Assembly (NCBI GenBank): GCA_017409825.1
Contig: JAFQRZ010000018.1
Location: 1-64,000, forward strand
Length of the DNA stretch: 64,000 nt
Source: Agathobacter sp.
GTDB lineage: Bacteria > Bacillota > Clostridia > Lachnospirales > Lachnospiraceae
Reading direction: 5' to 3'
In this document: in pieces, positions 25,773-34,754 of the stretch
Layout of the letters: each line of letters begins with the position of its first letter
How positions within the stretch are numbered: the stretch's first letter is position 1
Position numbers and translations under genes: made by a program
Notes under the pieces: generated by a model
The model's input: only the letters and a program-made list of their open reading frames with translations
Told to the model about the DNA's origin: nothing
The model's database searches: none

Positions 25773-25831
25773 GTGAAGAAGCAAGAAGTGTTTAGGCATC
25801 GCTATTTGACTAAACACCAAATACGTCCAAC

Positions 25832-25864
25832 AAAAAAGACATGGTATCGCAACCATGTCTTTTT
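25832..25864. terminator. Bidirectional terminator
   Basis: AAAAAGACATGG, a short loop and CCATGTCTTTTT. It separates the plus-strand Rpn-like gene from the convergent nucleoside kinase gene and can serve both. Confidence 0.85.
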
Positions 25865-25890
25865 CATTGGCCAACTTGGCTAAATAGGTT

Positions 25891-27588
25891 CTATACATTA
25901 AAACAACTTCCACCAATAAACTCTCTCGCCAACGAATTCTGTGCAATTCCTTCTGTTGGAAGTGCTAAGAAGTAATCAAGGAACTTCAGAAGTCGTTTCG
26001 CTTCCTTGTATTCCTCGCAATCTCTTGGAATTTGGAATAGCAGTGGTTCTGCAAAGGTTTTGAGCACTGCGATTTCGTACACCAATGCAGAGTTAAACAT
26101 CACATCTGCACTTTCCTGGAATGGGAAGATATATTTTTCTTCACCGCGACGAACGGAATACCACATACGCAAGGTTTCCTGCGCTGGAGTATTACGGGTA
26201 CGTGCATCACGCACCATACGACGAAGAAGTCTTCCGTCTGTCGTTGGCAATGGATTGTGTTCATCAATCGATAGCGGTGCCAACGCAGAAAGATAAATTC
26301 GGAATTTGCTTTCACTTGGCAAGGAATATGACAACTTGTCATTCAAGCCGTGAATTCCTTCGATAACCAGTACATCATCTGCCTCAAGCTTTAATTTCTT
26401 GCCACGATACTCTCGTTTACCTGTCTTGAAATTAAAGGATGGCATATCTACGGTCTCTCCATTTAAGAGACGTGTCATATCAATATTAAACTGCTCCACA
26501 TCAATACACTCGAGACATTCAAAATCATAATTTCCATTCTCATCCCTTGGACTCTTTTCACGATCTACATAATAATCGTCCAAAGCGATTGGGTGTGGAC
26601 GAAGTCCCTTGGCACTGAGCTGAATCGACAAACGATTTGAGAAGGAGGTCTTACCCGATGAGGATGGGCCTGCAATCATGATAAACTTCTTGTTTCCATC
26701 CTGTGCAATCTGTGCTGCAACATTTCCGATACGCTGCTCCATAAGAGCTTCCTGCAGAAGGATAATTTCATTTCCTCTGCCCTGTGCAATCGCTTCGTTT
26801 AAAGCTCCAATCGTGCCTACGCCAAGCATACGGCTCCATTCCTTCGCCTCGTCCAGTGTATGATACAGTTTCTTGGAAGTGTTTAATGGTTCTACTACTT
26901 CACTATTTTGATTTGGGAACATGAGCACAAAACCGTCTTCATAAATCTTCAAATCAAAACATTTCAGATAGGAAGTGGATGGAACCATATATCCATAATA
27001 ATAATCAATAAAACCATCTAACAAATAAATGTTTACGCTAGAACTGCGACGATAGGTCATAAGCAATTCCTTGTCATGCATCTTAAAGTTGCGGAACATC
27101 TCTCTTGCTTTCTCTGTCTTGATAACACATTTCTCAATGGTATGATTTTCCTCTACCAAACGCAGCATTTCTTTCTTCAATTCCACGATATCATCTTCGT
27201 CAATCGCATGTGAACACTGTTCAACTACTCCATTTTCCTTTGGCTGTTTCTCTAATTCACAATAATAGCTTTCACCCAAGGAATGAAGCACTCTTACACG
27301 CACCTGATTTAACCAAAGATTGTACACCGCCTTCTGCAAAAGAAGGGTTACACTTCTACGATACGCACGCTTTCCATCTCGTTCTGTCATGGTCACGAAC
27401 TCAACTTCGCAATCACAGTCCACCACATTATTTAATTCACGCAGACCATTGTTTACAGACGCAAGCACGATTTTGTCCTTGTAGTGTGTCTGATATTTCT
27501 CTGCTAAAGACAGAAAACGAGTGTCCTCAGCCACTCGTTCTGTAAAAAATTCATTTTTGATTTTGATAATAACATTATATTCCTGCAT
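25891..27588 (-). CDS. Uridine kinase-family nucleoside kinase with TGS-like N-terminus
   Basis: A 565-residue protein. The C-terminal half is a phosphoribulokinase/uridine-kinase P-loop domain: GPSSSGKTSFSNRL (about residues 305-318), HPIALDDYYVDRE, and VLVIEGIHGLND. The N-terminal half looks like the TGS and tRNA-synthetase-like editing domain found in this clostridial kinase family. It phosphorylates a nucleoside with ATP; the exact substrate cannot be told. The start overlaps the trmK 3' end by 14 bp, so it is the last gene of the dgt-dnaG-rpoD-trmK cluster. Confidence 0.85.
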   Translation of the reverse strand: MQEYNVIIKIKNEFFTERVAEDTRFLSLAEKYQTHYKDKIVLASVNNGLRELNNVVDCDCEVEFVTMTERDGKRAYRRSVTLLLQKAVYNLWLNQVRVRVLHSLGESYYCELEKQPKENGVVEQCSHAIDEDDIVELKKEMLRLVEENHTIEKCVIKTEKAREMFRNFKMHDKELLMTYRRSSSVNIYLLDGFIDYYYGYMVPSTSYLKCFDLKIYEDGFVLMFPNQNSEVVEPLNTSKKLYHTLDEAKEWSRMLGVGTIGALNEAIAQGRGNEIILLQEALMEQRIGNVAAQIAQDGNKKFIMIAGPSSSGKTSFSNRLSIQLSAKGLRPHPIALDDYYVDREKSPRDENGNYDFECLECIDVEQFNIDMTRLLNGETVDMPSFNFKTGKREYRGKKLKLEADDVLVIEGIHGLNDKLSYSLPSESKFRIYLSALAPLSIDEHNPLPTTDGRLLRRMVRDARTRNTPAQETLRMWYSVRRGEEKYIFPFQESADVMFNSALVYEIAVLKTFAEPLLFQIPRDCEEYKEAKRLLKFLDYFLALPTEGIAQNSLAREFIGGSCFNV

Positions 27589-28318
27589 TTTTTATCGCCC
27601 CCAATATTGTATATGCAGATTCATTCAAAGATATTTCTTCTAATACTTCCTGTTTACGTTTGGCAATCTTTTTTGACTCTGGCTGTTTTTCTAATTCTTT
27701 TAGAATCTTTTCCAACTGCTTGTGCTGTTTTACCAGGAACTTTCGAAGTGACGGATTCCCGTTTTTGAGAAGCATAGGACCATACATATCGCAGGCACGA
27801 ATCGCCTCTTCTGGGATGTTTCCCCAAAATTCATCCTCTTCCACGGGCACCACCTTCATCATCGGGTAGTACTTCCCGTCCTCAATCACCATATCTTCAT
27901 CTACAATTTTAAATTTATTCTCCCGAAGGAACTGTCTCACTTTTTCCAACTCAGACTGTGGCTGCAATATCAATTCTTTGACATTTCGACACACTTCCAT
28001 GCCGCCAGATAAAATATGAATAACCAGCTCGCCTCCCATCCCAGCGATAAGGATGGAATCCACTTCGCCTACCTCTAGTTTCTTTACCCCATCCGAAAGG
28101 CGGGTTTCGATGAATTCCTCCAACTGGAATTCGGCAATATGCTCACAGGCCCTCTTTAACGGACCCTTATTGATATCCATCGCAATTGCCCTTGGTATTT
28201 TCTTCCGTTGCACCAAGGAAATTGGCACATAACCATGATCTGTACCCACATCAGCAAGTACATTTCCCGGTGTCACCATGGATGCAACGGCCCTCATTCG
28301 TTTCGATAATTTAATCAT
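27575..28318 (-). CDS. trmK: tRNA (adenine22-N1)-methyltransferase TrmK
   Basis: A 247-residue class I SAM methyltransferase. The N-terminal motif LSKRMRAVASMV is followed by motif I VLADVGTDHGYVPI (about residues 20-33), AIAMDINKGPL, and the catalytic-loop ILIAGMGGELVIHIL (about 90-104). A C-terminal coiled region follows, which is typical of TrmK. It methylates N1 of A22 in the D-loop of certain tRNAs. The start codon is one base after the rpoD stop, the conserved Firmicute arrangement. Confidence 0.92.
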   Translation of the reverse strand: MIKLSKRMRAVASMVTPGNVLADVGTDHGYVPISLVQRKKIPRAIAMDINKGPLKRACEHIAEFQLEEFIETRLSDGVKKLEVGEVDSILIAGMGGELVIHILSGGMEVCRNVKELILQPQSELEKVRQFLRENKFKIVDEDMVIEDGKYYPMMKVVPVEEDEFWGNIPEEAIRACDMYGPMLLKNGNPSLRKFLVKQHKQLEKILKELEKQPESKKIAKRKQEVLEEISLNESAYTILGAIKNAGI

Positions 28319-28319
28319 C

Positions 28320-29573
28320 TTACTCTAAGTAATCTTTGAGCTTGCGGCTTCTGCTTGGATGGCGGAGCTTACGAAGCGCTTTTGCCTCAATCTGACGAAT
28401 ACGTTCACGGGTTACGTTGAATTCCTTACCTACTTCTTCCAAAGTACGTGCACGTCCATCTTCCAAGCCAAAACGAAGAGTAAGTACCTTCTGTTCTCTA
28501 TCTGTTAAAGTGCTAAGCACTTCTTCTAATTGTTCTTTTAACAAGGTAAATGCAGCTGCATCTGCTGGCACAGGCACATTGTCATCCTTGATAAAGTCGC
28601 CAAGATGTGAATCTTCTTCTTCACCGATTGGTGTTTCCAAAGATACTGGTTCCTGAGAAATTTTAAGGATTTCGCGAACACGGTCTACTGGCATATTCAT
28701 TTCTGCAGCGATTTCTTCTGGAGATGGTTCACGACCAAGTTCCTGAAGGAGCTGTCTTGAAACACGGATTAATTTATTGATAGTTTCTACCATGTGTACT
28801 GGAATACGAATCGTTCTCGCCTGGTCAGCGATTGCACGAGTAATCGCCTGACGAATCCACCATGTAGCATAGGTAGAGAACTTGTACCCTTTGCGGTAAT
28901 CGAATTTTTCTACAGCCTTAATAAGACCTAAGTTACCTTCCTGAATCAAATCAAGAAAAAGCATACCACGGCCAACATAACGTTTTGCGATACTTACAAC
29001 CAGACGAAGGTTTGCTTCTGCAAGACGTTTCTTTGCTTCAGAACCTAAATCCACATCATTCTGGAGATTTGCAATTTCATCTTTCAATTCCTGGATTTCA
29101 GCATCTTCTGCTTCTTCCATACGTTCTTCCAAAATCGCAATTTTTTCGGTAGCAACCGCACCTGCTTCCATCTTCTGTGCAAGTTCAATTTCTTCTTCTG
29201 CACTTAAAAGTGGAACTTTACCGATTTCTTTTAAGTACATACGAACAGGATCTTCTACACTTACACCTTCTGGTACAGAAAGGTCGATTTTTTCTACTTC
29301 TACATCGTCTTCTTCACTTAAAATGATTTCATCATCATCGTCGTCATCATCGCTGATTCGTAAAACGTCGATTCCATTGTGATCCAGGTAGTCTAATACA
29401 AGCTCCATTTTTTCAGCTTCCAAAGGCATGTCCTTGAAGAAGTCGCTGATTTCCTGGTATTCCAAGATGTTTTTCTTCTTTTTACCAAGTGCGAGAAGCT
29501 CAATTAACTTTTCCTGAAACTTCTGTTTCATTTCTTCTGTTTCTACTACTGGTGTTTCGTTTTTCTTTGCCAT
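28320..29573 (-). CDS. rpoD: Primary sigma factor RpoD/SigA
   Basis: A 417-residue housekeeping sigma factor. Region 1.1 ends in an acidic linker ([15 protein letters not shown]). Region 1.2 is [16 protein letters not shown], region 2 includes [20 protein letters not shown] (about 235-254), region 3 [14 protein letters not shown], and region 4 [20 protein letters not shown] (about 380-399). It directs RNA polymerase to TTGACA/TATAAT promoters. Between dnaG (38 bp upstream) and trmK, it is in the standard Firmicute macromolecular-synthesis operon. Confidence 0.98.
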   Translation of the reverse strand: MAKKNETPVVETEEMKQKFQEKLIELLALGKKKKNILEYQEISDFFKDMPLEAEKMELVLDYLDHNGIDVLRISDDDDDDDEIILSEEDDVEVEKIDLSVPEGVSVEDPVRMYLKEIGKVPLLSAEEEIELAQKMEAGAVATEKIAILEERMEEAEDAEIQELKDEIANLQNDVDLGSEAKKRLAEANLRLVVSIAKRYVGRGMLFLDLIQEGNLGLIKAVEKFDYRKGYKFSTYATWWIRQAITRAIADQARTIRIPVHMVETINKLIRVSRQLLQELGREPSPEEIAAEMNMPVDRVREILKISQEPVSLETPIGEEEDSHLGDFIKDDNVPVPADAAAFTLLKEQLEEVLSTLTDREQKVLTLRFGLEDGRARTLEEVGKEFNVTRERIRQIEAKALRKLRHPSRSRKLKDYLE

Positions 29574-29611
29574 TTTTGTTTCATCCTCTCAGGTTATTTA
29601 CTATTTTGTCC

Positions 29612-31393
29612 TTAATTAATGGAAATATGCAGTTTTTCCAGTTCTTGCAACTCCTTGCGTTCCTTGATAAACTGCATCATCGCATTGATATCGGTTGGAT
29701 TTGCATGTGCTTCCCGAAATTCAATGCTGTTTTGTTTTACGCGGATAATGGTTTCCTTCAATGCTTTTTCCATTTCTCCTTGGGTTTCTACCTCATGGAT
29801 ACGCGCATTGAAAAGTCCTGCCACTTCCTTTTGTTCCTCTTCATCCTCGAACATACTGATGATTTTCGCAGGATTCACTGCTCCGTCCATCTTAAACTGC
29901 TCGAACAAGGTTGTCGCAACCTTATGGTACAGCTCCTCCGTAAAATCATCAGGCGAGATGAGATTGGAAACCTTCCCAAAAAGTCTGGTATCTTCAATGA
30001 GCCATGTGAGGAGCAGTTTCTGTGACTGCTTCTTTCCGTCTTCTTTTTTCTTATTCTCATGGATACCACTTTTTAGCTGAGTTGGCTTACTTACAACGCC
30101 GCCTTTCATGGCGAGGTTATTTACCAGCTTCCGCAAGTCATCAAAACTGATATTGTATTTCCCTGCAACCGCTTCGATATAATTGTTTCTCTCCAATTCC
30201 TCCGAGAAACCAAGAAGCTTCTTTGCAATTTCATTATAAAATGCAGTCTTGGACTCTGGGTCCTTCATATCATAATCCTTTTGCATAATACGGATTTCAA
30301 ACATAAATGAGTTCTCCGCATTGTCAATGCGTTTCTGATATTCCTCAGCCCCCATTGCCTTGATAAACTCATCTGGGTCCTTATATGGCTGCATATTAAT
30401 AATCTTGGTCACGATTCCGACCTCTTTCAAAATCGGAATGGCACGAAGTGCCGCCTTTACACCAGCACCATCGCTATCGTAGGTTAAGTATACTTCCTTG
30501 GTATAACGCTTGAGCAGATTCGCATGCCCACTCGTAAGTGCGGTTCCCAAAGATGCTACCGCATTGTCAAAGCCTGCCTGATGCAAAGCTATGACGTCCA
30601 TATATCCTTCGCACAAAAGCAATTGGTCTTTTCTCGTACTTCTGGCGATATTTAATCCGTAAAGATTACGGCTCTTATCAAATACTTTGGTTTCTGGCGA
30701 ATTCAAATACTTCGGCTCACCATCTCCCATCACACGGCCACCAAACCCGATGACATGGTTGTGCACATCCATAATTGGAAACATCGCACGATTCCAAAAC
30801 TTATCATGCCCACCACGTACCTCATCGTAGGTAATCAGCCCCGATTCTTTTAAAATCTCATCTTGATATCCTTTGCTCTTGAGATATCGGTACAAATCAT
30901 CGCTATACTGGTCCGAATATCCTAATCCAAACTTCTGCATAGTTTCATCGGACAATTCTCTATTTTTAAAATAGGTATATGCTTTCTGTCCTCTCTGATG
31001 GCGCAGCAAGGAATAAAAATATTTCGCCGCTTCCTTATTGATTTCCAAAAGCAATGCTCGCTTGTCCGCTTCTTTTTTCTGTGCCGCAGACATCTCCTGC
31101 TTCGGCAGTTCTACCCCTACCTTGTCCGCCAAGGTCTGCATAGCTTCTCCAAAGGTAAAATTCTCATACTGCATCAGAAAAGTAAATACATTTCCGCCTG
31201 CACCACAACCGAAGCAATAATACATCTGCTTGTGTGGACTTACGGAAAACGACCCCGTCTTTTCATTATGGAATGGACAAAGTCCAAAATAGGTATTCCC
31301 CTTTTTCTGAAGGCGTACATAGCCGCCGACGACATCCACGATATCATTTCGTGAACGCACTTCTTCAATTAATTCATCTGAATAAAATGCCAT
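29612..31393 (-). CDS. dnaG: DNA primase DnaG
   Basis: A 593-residue primase. The N-terminal zinc ribbon has CPFHNEKTGSFSV and YYCFGCGAGG (about residues 38-66). The RNA-polymerase core and TOPRIM domain have LLCEGYMDVIAL (about 260-271) and YDSDGAG. A C-terminal helicase-binding helical domain follows (about 450-593). It makes RNA primers for replication together with DnaB. It lies 22 bp after dgt and 38 bp before rpoD. No anomaly seen. Confidence 0.98.
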   Translation of the reverse strand: MAFYSDELIEEVRSRNDIVDVVGGYVRLQKKGNTYFGLCPFHNEKTGSFSVSPHKQMYYCFGCGAGGNVFTFLMQYENFTFGEAMQTLADKVGVELPKQEMSAAQKKEADKRALLLEINKEAAKYFYSLLRHQRGQKAYTYFKNRELSDETMQKFGLGYSDQYSDDLYRYLKSKGYQDEILKESGLITYDEVRGGHDKFWNRAMFPIMDVHNHVIGFGGRVMGDGEPKYLNSPETKVFDKSRNLYGLNIARSTRKDQLLLCEGYMDVIALHQAGFDNAVASLGTALTSGHANLLKRYTKEVYLTYDSDGAGVKAALRAIPILKEVGIVTKIINMQPYKDPDEFIKAMGAEEYQKRIDNAENSFMFEIRIMQKDYDMKDPESKTAFYNEIAKKLLGFSEELERNNYIEAVAGKYNISFDDLRKLVNNLAMKGGVVSKPTQLKSGIHENKKKEDGKKQSQKLLLTWLIEDTRLFGKVSNLISPDDFTEELYHKVATTLFEQFKMDGAVNPAKIISMFEDEEEQKEVAGLFNARIHEVETQGEMEKALKETIIRVKQNSIEFREAHANPTDINAMMQFIKERKELQELEKLHISIN

Positions 31394-31415
31394 ACGCCCT
31401 CCTTATTTTTTCGCT

Positions 31416-32429
31416 TTAAAAGCCATCTACCTGCCAAGCTTCCGGTAAGTAGAATGCGGTGAATCGGTTGATAGCAAACTGGTCAGTCATGCCCGATATA
31501 AAATCGCACATCACACGTCCCTTGGACTCTCCGTCCTCAATCATCTGCAAAAACTTCGGTGGCAATAACTCCAAATGCTCCATGTAATAATGATAGAGCT
31601 GTCGAAGCATCGTTTCCGCCTTAACCTCTTCACTCTTCGCCACCGGATTCAAATAGAGATTCGTAAACATAAATCCGCGCAGCTCCTTCAGTGCACCTGC
31701 ACATTCCTCGGACATGATGATGTCATCCTGTCCCATACTATTTATAATAATGTCATGAATCAGACAATCTAATCTGCTTCTCGTGTCAAAACCTAAGGTT
31801 TTTCGAATTTCCAATGGGATATCCTCTTCGCAGAGAATCTGAGCACGAATTGCATCATCGAAATCGGAATTCACATACGCAATCTTGTCGGAAAGTCTTA
31901 CAATACGCCCTTCCAAGGTATGTGGCATTCTGCCTGTCTGATGATTCAAAATCCCATCACGCACTTCCCAGGTCAGGTTCAAGCCTTCCCCGTCTTTTTC
32001 TAATTTCTCTACAATGCGCACACTTTGTTCGTTATGCTTGAAGCCACCTTCATAAACATCATTCAAAAGACGCTCTCCCGCATGTCCAAAAGGTGTGTGT
32101 CCCAAATCATGTCCCAACGCAATCGCTTCTACCAAATCCTCATTCAACCGCAAGGCTTTGGCTATGGTACGGGCATTCTGAGATACCTCAAGTGTATGTG
32201 ATAATCTCGTGCGATAATGGTCTCCCTTTGGAGTCAAAAATACCTGTGTCTTATTTTTCAAACGGCGAAATGCTTTACTATGTAAAATACGGTCCCTGTC
32301 CCTTTGGAACACTGGACGAATATCACATTCCGGTTCCTCTCTATCACGTCCCCTGCTATTCGCACTAAGGCAGGCATAAGGACTTAAGGTTTCCTTTTCC
32401 ATTTCCTGAATTTGTTCACGTATCGTCAT
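31416..32429 (-). CDS. dgt: dGTP triphosphohydrolase (HD domain)
   Basis: A 337-residue HD-domain hydrolase of the Dgt family. The metal site is visible: H in RLSHTLEVSQNARTIAKAL (about residue 77), HD in LGHDLGHTPFGHAGE (about 108-121), and a later D in LSDKIAYVNSDFDDA. It removes triphosphate from dGTP or related dNTPs and so affects dNTP pools, and it precedes dnaG in many Clostridia. The start is fixed by ATG after AAGGAGATT. Upstream of it lies the large palindrome at 32479-33094. Confidence 0.93.
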   Translation of the reverse strand: MTIREQIQEMEKETLSPYACLSANSRGRDREEPECDIRPVFQRDRDRILHSKAFRRLKNKTQVFLTPKGDHYRTRLSHTLEVSQNARTIAKALRLNEDLVEAIALGHDLGHTPFGHAGERLLNDVYEGGFKHNEQSVRIVEKLEKDGEGLNLTWEVRDGILNHQTGRMPHTLEGRIVRLSDKIAYVNSDFDDAIRAQILCEEDIPLEIRKTLGFDTRSRLDCLIHDIIINSMGQDDIIMSEECAGALKELRGFMFTNLYLNPVAKSEEVKAETMLRQLYHYYMEHLELLPPKFLQMIEDGESKGRVMCDFISGMTDQFAINRFTAFYLPEAWQVDGF

Positions 32430-32478
32430 GTTAATCTCCTTTATAACAGACCAAAGAACAGCCTACATAATAAATATT

Positions 32479-33094
32479 CCGTATCCATTGCCGATTTCCT
32501 TTTTTATTTTCGATTTTTCTACAAAATTTTTAGTTGTGCCTTTTGAATTCGTACTTTCCTCTCTTGCCCCAGTGTTTCGTGCCCGCATTTCTCCTCTGTT
32601 AAGAAAAACTTGTATTTTCTAAGAAACTTCTTTCTCACTTATTTGATTATTTATGTCTTCCAAATGTTCGAACAATCTGTGCTACGTTGTCCGTGTGCAC
32701 AAAGACACTCTTACGAAGATTTCGTTGTTTCTCTTATGTGGGCAGGATTATAAAATGTCATGAGCCATGCAAACTGTCTGACGCACTGTTTTTGTGCGGA
32801 GTTTTTGCATGGCTCATGTTAATATCAACTTTATAAGACTGCCCACATTAGAGAAACAGAAATACGAGTACAGTGTCTGCTGCACAACGGACAACGTAGC
32901 ACAGATTGTCGAAGCAGTTGTAAGACACAAAATTTAAGTGAGAAAGAAGTTTCAAGAAAATGCAAAATTTTTCTTAAAGGCTGCAAAATGCGAGCACGAA
33001 GCACTGGGGCAAGAGAGGAAACAATAATGAAAGAAGGTACAACTAAAAATTCTCTAGAAAGGCAAAGAAAACACCGTATCGGCAATGGATACGG
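32479..33094. repeat. ~616-bp imperfect palindrome (long inverted repeat)
   Basis: Two arms of about 280 bp face each other around a central hairpin at 32759-32818 (CATGAGCCATGC / GCATGGCTCATG). Matched blocks run outward: ATGTGGGCAG / CTGCCCACAT; ACAATCTGTGCTACGTTGTC (about 32672) with its complement at about 32889-32908; CTTCTTTCTCACTTA / TAAGTGAGAAAGAAG; CTCTTGCCCCAGTG / CACTGGGGCAAGAG; and CCGTATCCATTGCCGAT (32479) / its complement (33078-33094). All share a midpoint near 32788. I estimate roughly 80% arm identity by eye. Open frames inside are mirror images of each other and not credible genes. It could be a fold-back (MITE-like) mobile element or a large structured RNA. Confidence 0.9.
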
Positions 33095-33097
33095 TGT
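33071..33097 (-). terminator. Terminator of the NlpC/P60 gene
   Basis: Minus strand ACACCGTA, a loop containing TCCATTGCCGA, then TACGGTGTTTTC. It lies about 13 bp past the stop and coincides with the outer end of the right arm of the large palindrome. Confidence 0.7.
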
Positions 33098-33109
33098 TGT
33101 ATGTTGTTC

Positions 33110-34264
33110 TTATGGATTAGGTAATACGCGGCGGATGCCAAGCGGTTCCTTGTAAAATACAGGACGATTGCTTGTGATGCCCGCTTTGGTAGACTGTGCT
33201 TCTACAATCTTACCATTACCAATGTAAATTGCTACATGTCCGATACCCTCGCTGTTTCTTGGATAAACGACGATATCACCCGGTTTCATCTCATCTTTGG
33301 ATACTGGAACGCCTTCATATAAGAACGATAATGAATAACGAACTAAATTGTAGCCAAAGTATTTATATACCTGATGTACAAAACCAGAACAGTCACAGCC
33401 CTTTGTCAAACTATTTCCACCCCATACATAAGGGTTACCAACGAACTGAAGCGCATAATTTACAAGGGTTTCACCCGATACATTCTTTCCACCCGGATAA
33501 GAAGAATTACTATTTCCAGCCTGCTGCTGACGAATGATTTCTTCCTGTTCCTTAATGGTCTTCTTGTATGCTTCTGCCTGCTTCTTCGCAGATGCTAACT
33601 GTGCTGCAAATTCATTCTGTGCATCTTCTAAGCTTGCAATCATGGACTCGATTTCCATCTGCTGTCCGAGGAAGGTTTCCTGTTTCATCAGAAGCTCATC
33701 CATCTTAACCAGAAGCAACTCTTCCTTTTCCTCAATCTGAGCAACCGTCGCTTTATACTGCTCGGTCAATTCTCTGTCAGCCTTATAAATCGTGGAAATA
33801 TATTCGACACGATTCAGCATATCTGCAATGCCATCTGACTCAAAAATTGCGGTCCACATACTATCATTACTGCTATTCTCGTACATGAACTTGATACGAA
33901 TCTTCATCGCTTCATACTGTTCCTGAGCGTCTACTCTTGCAACCTCCAGCTCTGCCTGTGTCTGCTCAATTTCAGCCTGAGTACCAGATATTTCTGATTT
34001 CAACTCATTCTGCTTGGTCATCAAACTAGACAGTTTCTTACGCACATCCTTGATTTCGCCTTCCACTTCTTCCTGCTTATCCTTGATATCGTTCATCTGA
34101 TCTTCGACATCTTTTAAGTTTTCTTCGGCTTCCTCTTTTTTATCCTGAGCACTTGTACCATATACACGCTCGGCTGCGTATGGAAGACTCACCAAAAATG
34201 TTGCAACTAAAAATAATGCTATTAACTTTTTGTGTTTTCTAAAAAATATATTTAACTTCTTCAT
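33110..34264 (-). CDS. Secreted NlpC/P60 peptidoglycan hydrolase with coiled-coil domain
   Basis: A 384-residue exported protein. A basic N-terminus and signal peptide (residues ~12-31) precede a long coiled coil (about 38-250, Glu/Lys/Gln heptads) of the PcsB/CwlO type. A Ser/Gly linker leads to a C-terminal NlpC/P60 domain with catalytic Cys in GCDCSGFVHQVYKYFG (about 294) and His in GIGHVAIYIGNG (about 348). It cleaves cell-wall stem peptides (D-Glu to diamino acid bond). The coiled coil in relatives binds FtsEX to switch activity. Single-gene unit with its own terminator. Confidence 0.92.
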   Translation of the reverse strand: MKKLNIFFRKHKKLIALFLVATFLVSLPYAAERVYGTSAQDKKEEAEENLKDVEDQMNDIKDKQEEVEGEIKDVRKKLSSLMTKQNELKSEISGTQAEIEQTQAELEVARVDAQEQYEAMKIRIKFMYENSSNDSMWTAIFESDGIADMLNRVEYISTIYKADRELTEQYKATVAQIEEKEELLLVKMDELLMKQETFLGQQMEIESMIASLEDAQNEFAAQLASAKKQAEAYKKTIKEQEEIIRQQQAGNSNSSYPGGKNVSGETLVNYALQFVGNPYVWGGNSLTKGCDCSGFVHQVYKYFGYNLVRYSLSFLYEGVPVSKDEMKPGDIVVYPRNSEGIGHVAIYIGNGKIVEAQSTKAGITSNRPVFYKEPLGIRRVLPNP

Positions 34265-34313
34265 ACCCTTATCATACTGTATCCAAAGGTCGATGTCAAA
34301 TTCCTAATTCTTC

Positions 34314-34550
34314 CTATTTTAAAATATTGAAAAATACAAGAATAGCTAAAATAATACCTACTGCACAATAGATGCTTAATACCCAGCCTAACACGCCAAA
34401 CACAAATCCAACCAATGGAATGTTATCTAAAAGGCCAAGTACAAGACCACCTACCAAATGTACCACTGCGTAAATAAGAATCGCAATAATTAAACCTTTT
34501 ACATCCTTTGCCTGCATTGCATGTGGGAATAATTTTTTAATCATATCCAT
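34314..34550 (-). CDS. Small two-helix membrane protein
   Basis: A 78-residue protein with two strongly hydrophobic helices (about residues 18-40 and 44-75) separated by a short loop NIPLVGFVFG, and a basic N-terminus. A good SD (AAAGGAGAT) precedes the ATG. The family is widespread in clostridia without assigned function. It follows the tRNA-Leu(CAG) gene after a terminator and precedes the hydrolase gene by 50 bp. Confidence 0.7.
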   Translation of the reverse strand: MDMIKKLFPHAMQAKDVKGLIIAILIYAVVHLVGGLVLGLLDNIPLVGFVFGVLGWVLSIYCAVGIILAILVFFNILK

Positions 34551-34573
34551 ATCTTTAAATCTCCTTTCAAAAA

Positions 34574-34600
34574 CAGAATGGATAGGTATCCCTATCCATT
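34574..34600 (-). terminator. Terminator after tRNA-Leu(CAG)
   Basis: Minus-strand hairpin AATGGATAGG GATA CCTATCCATT followed by CTGTTTTTG, 8 bp past the tRNA 3' end. Confidence 0.75.
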
Positions 34601-34607
34601 CATTCTA

Positions 34608-34690
34608 TGCAGGAGATGGGATTTGAACCCACACGATATTGCTACCACTGGCACCTGAAGCCAGCGCGTCTGCCGTTCCGCCACTCCTGC
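34608..34690 (-). tRNA. tRNA-Leu (anticodon CAG)
   Basis: The 83-nt cloverleaf starts GCAGGAG and ends CTCCTGC plus discriminator A. The anticodon stem CTGGC/GCCAG encloses loop TTCAGGT, giving anticodon CAG. A long variable arm (class II tRNA) is followed by the T-arm GTGGGTTCAAATCCCAT. CCA is not encoded. Confidence 0.95.
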
Positions 34691-34754
34691 TCAACGTGAA
34701 TACATTACCACATTCCCCCAAAAATGTAAAGCAAAAGTTATTCCCACGTTTATT

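Noticed and set aside
29489-30080. Plus-strand frames opposite rpoD and dnaG (29489-30025, 29619-30080)
   Set aside because: Shadows of strongly conserved genes on the other strand.
32428-33085. Two small frames (32428-32622 plus, 32831-33085 minus) with similar peptides containing SSLAPV..RARI
   Set aside because: They lie on opposite arms of the large palindrome, so similarity is forced by the inverted repeat; no SD or family support.
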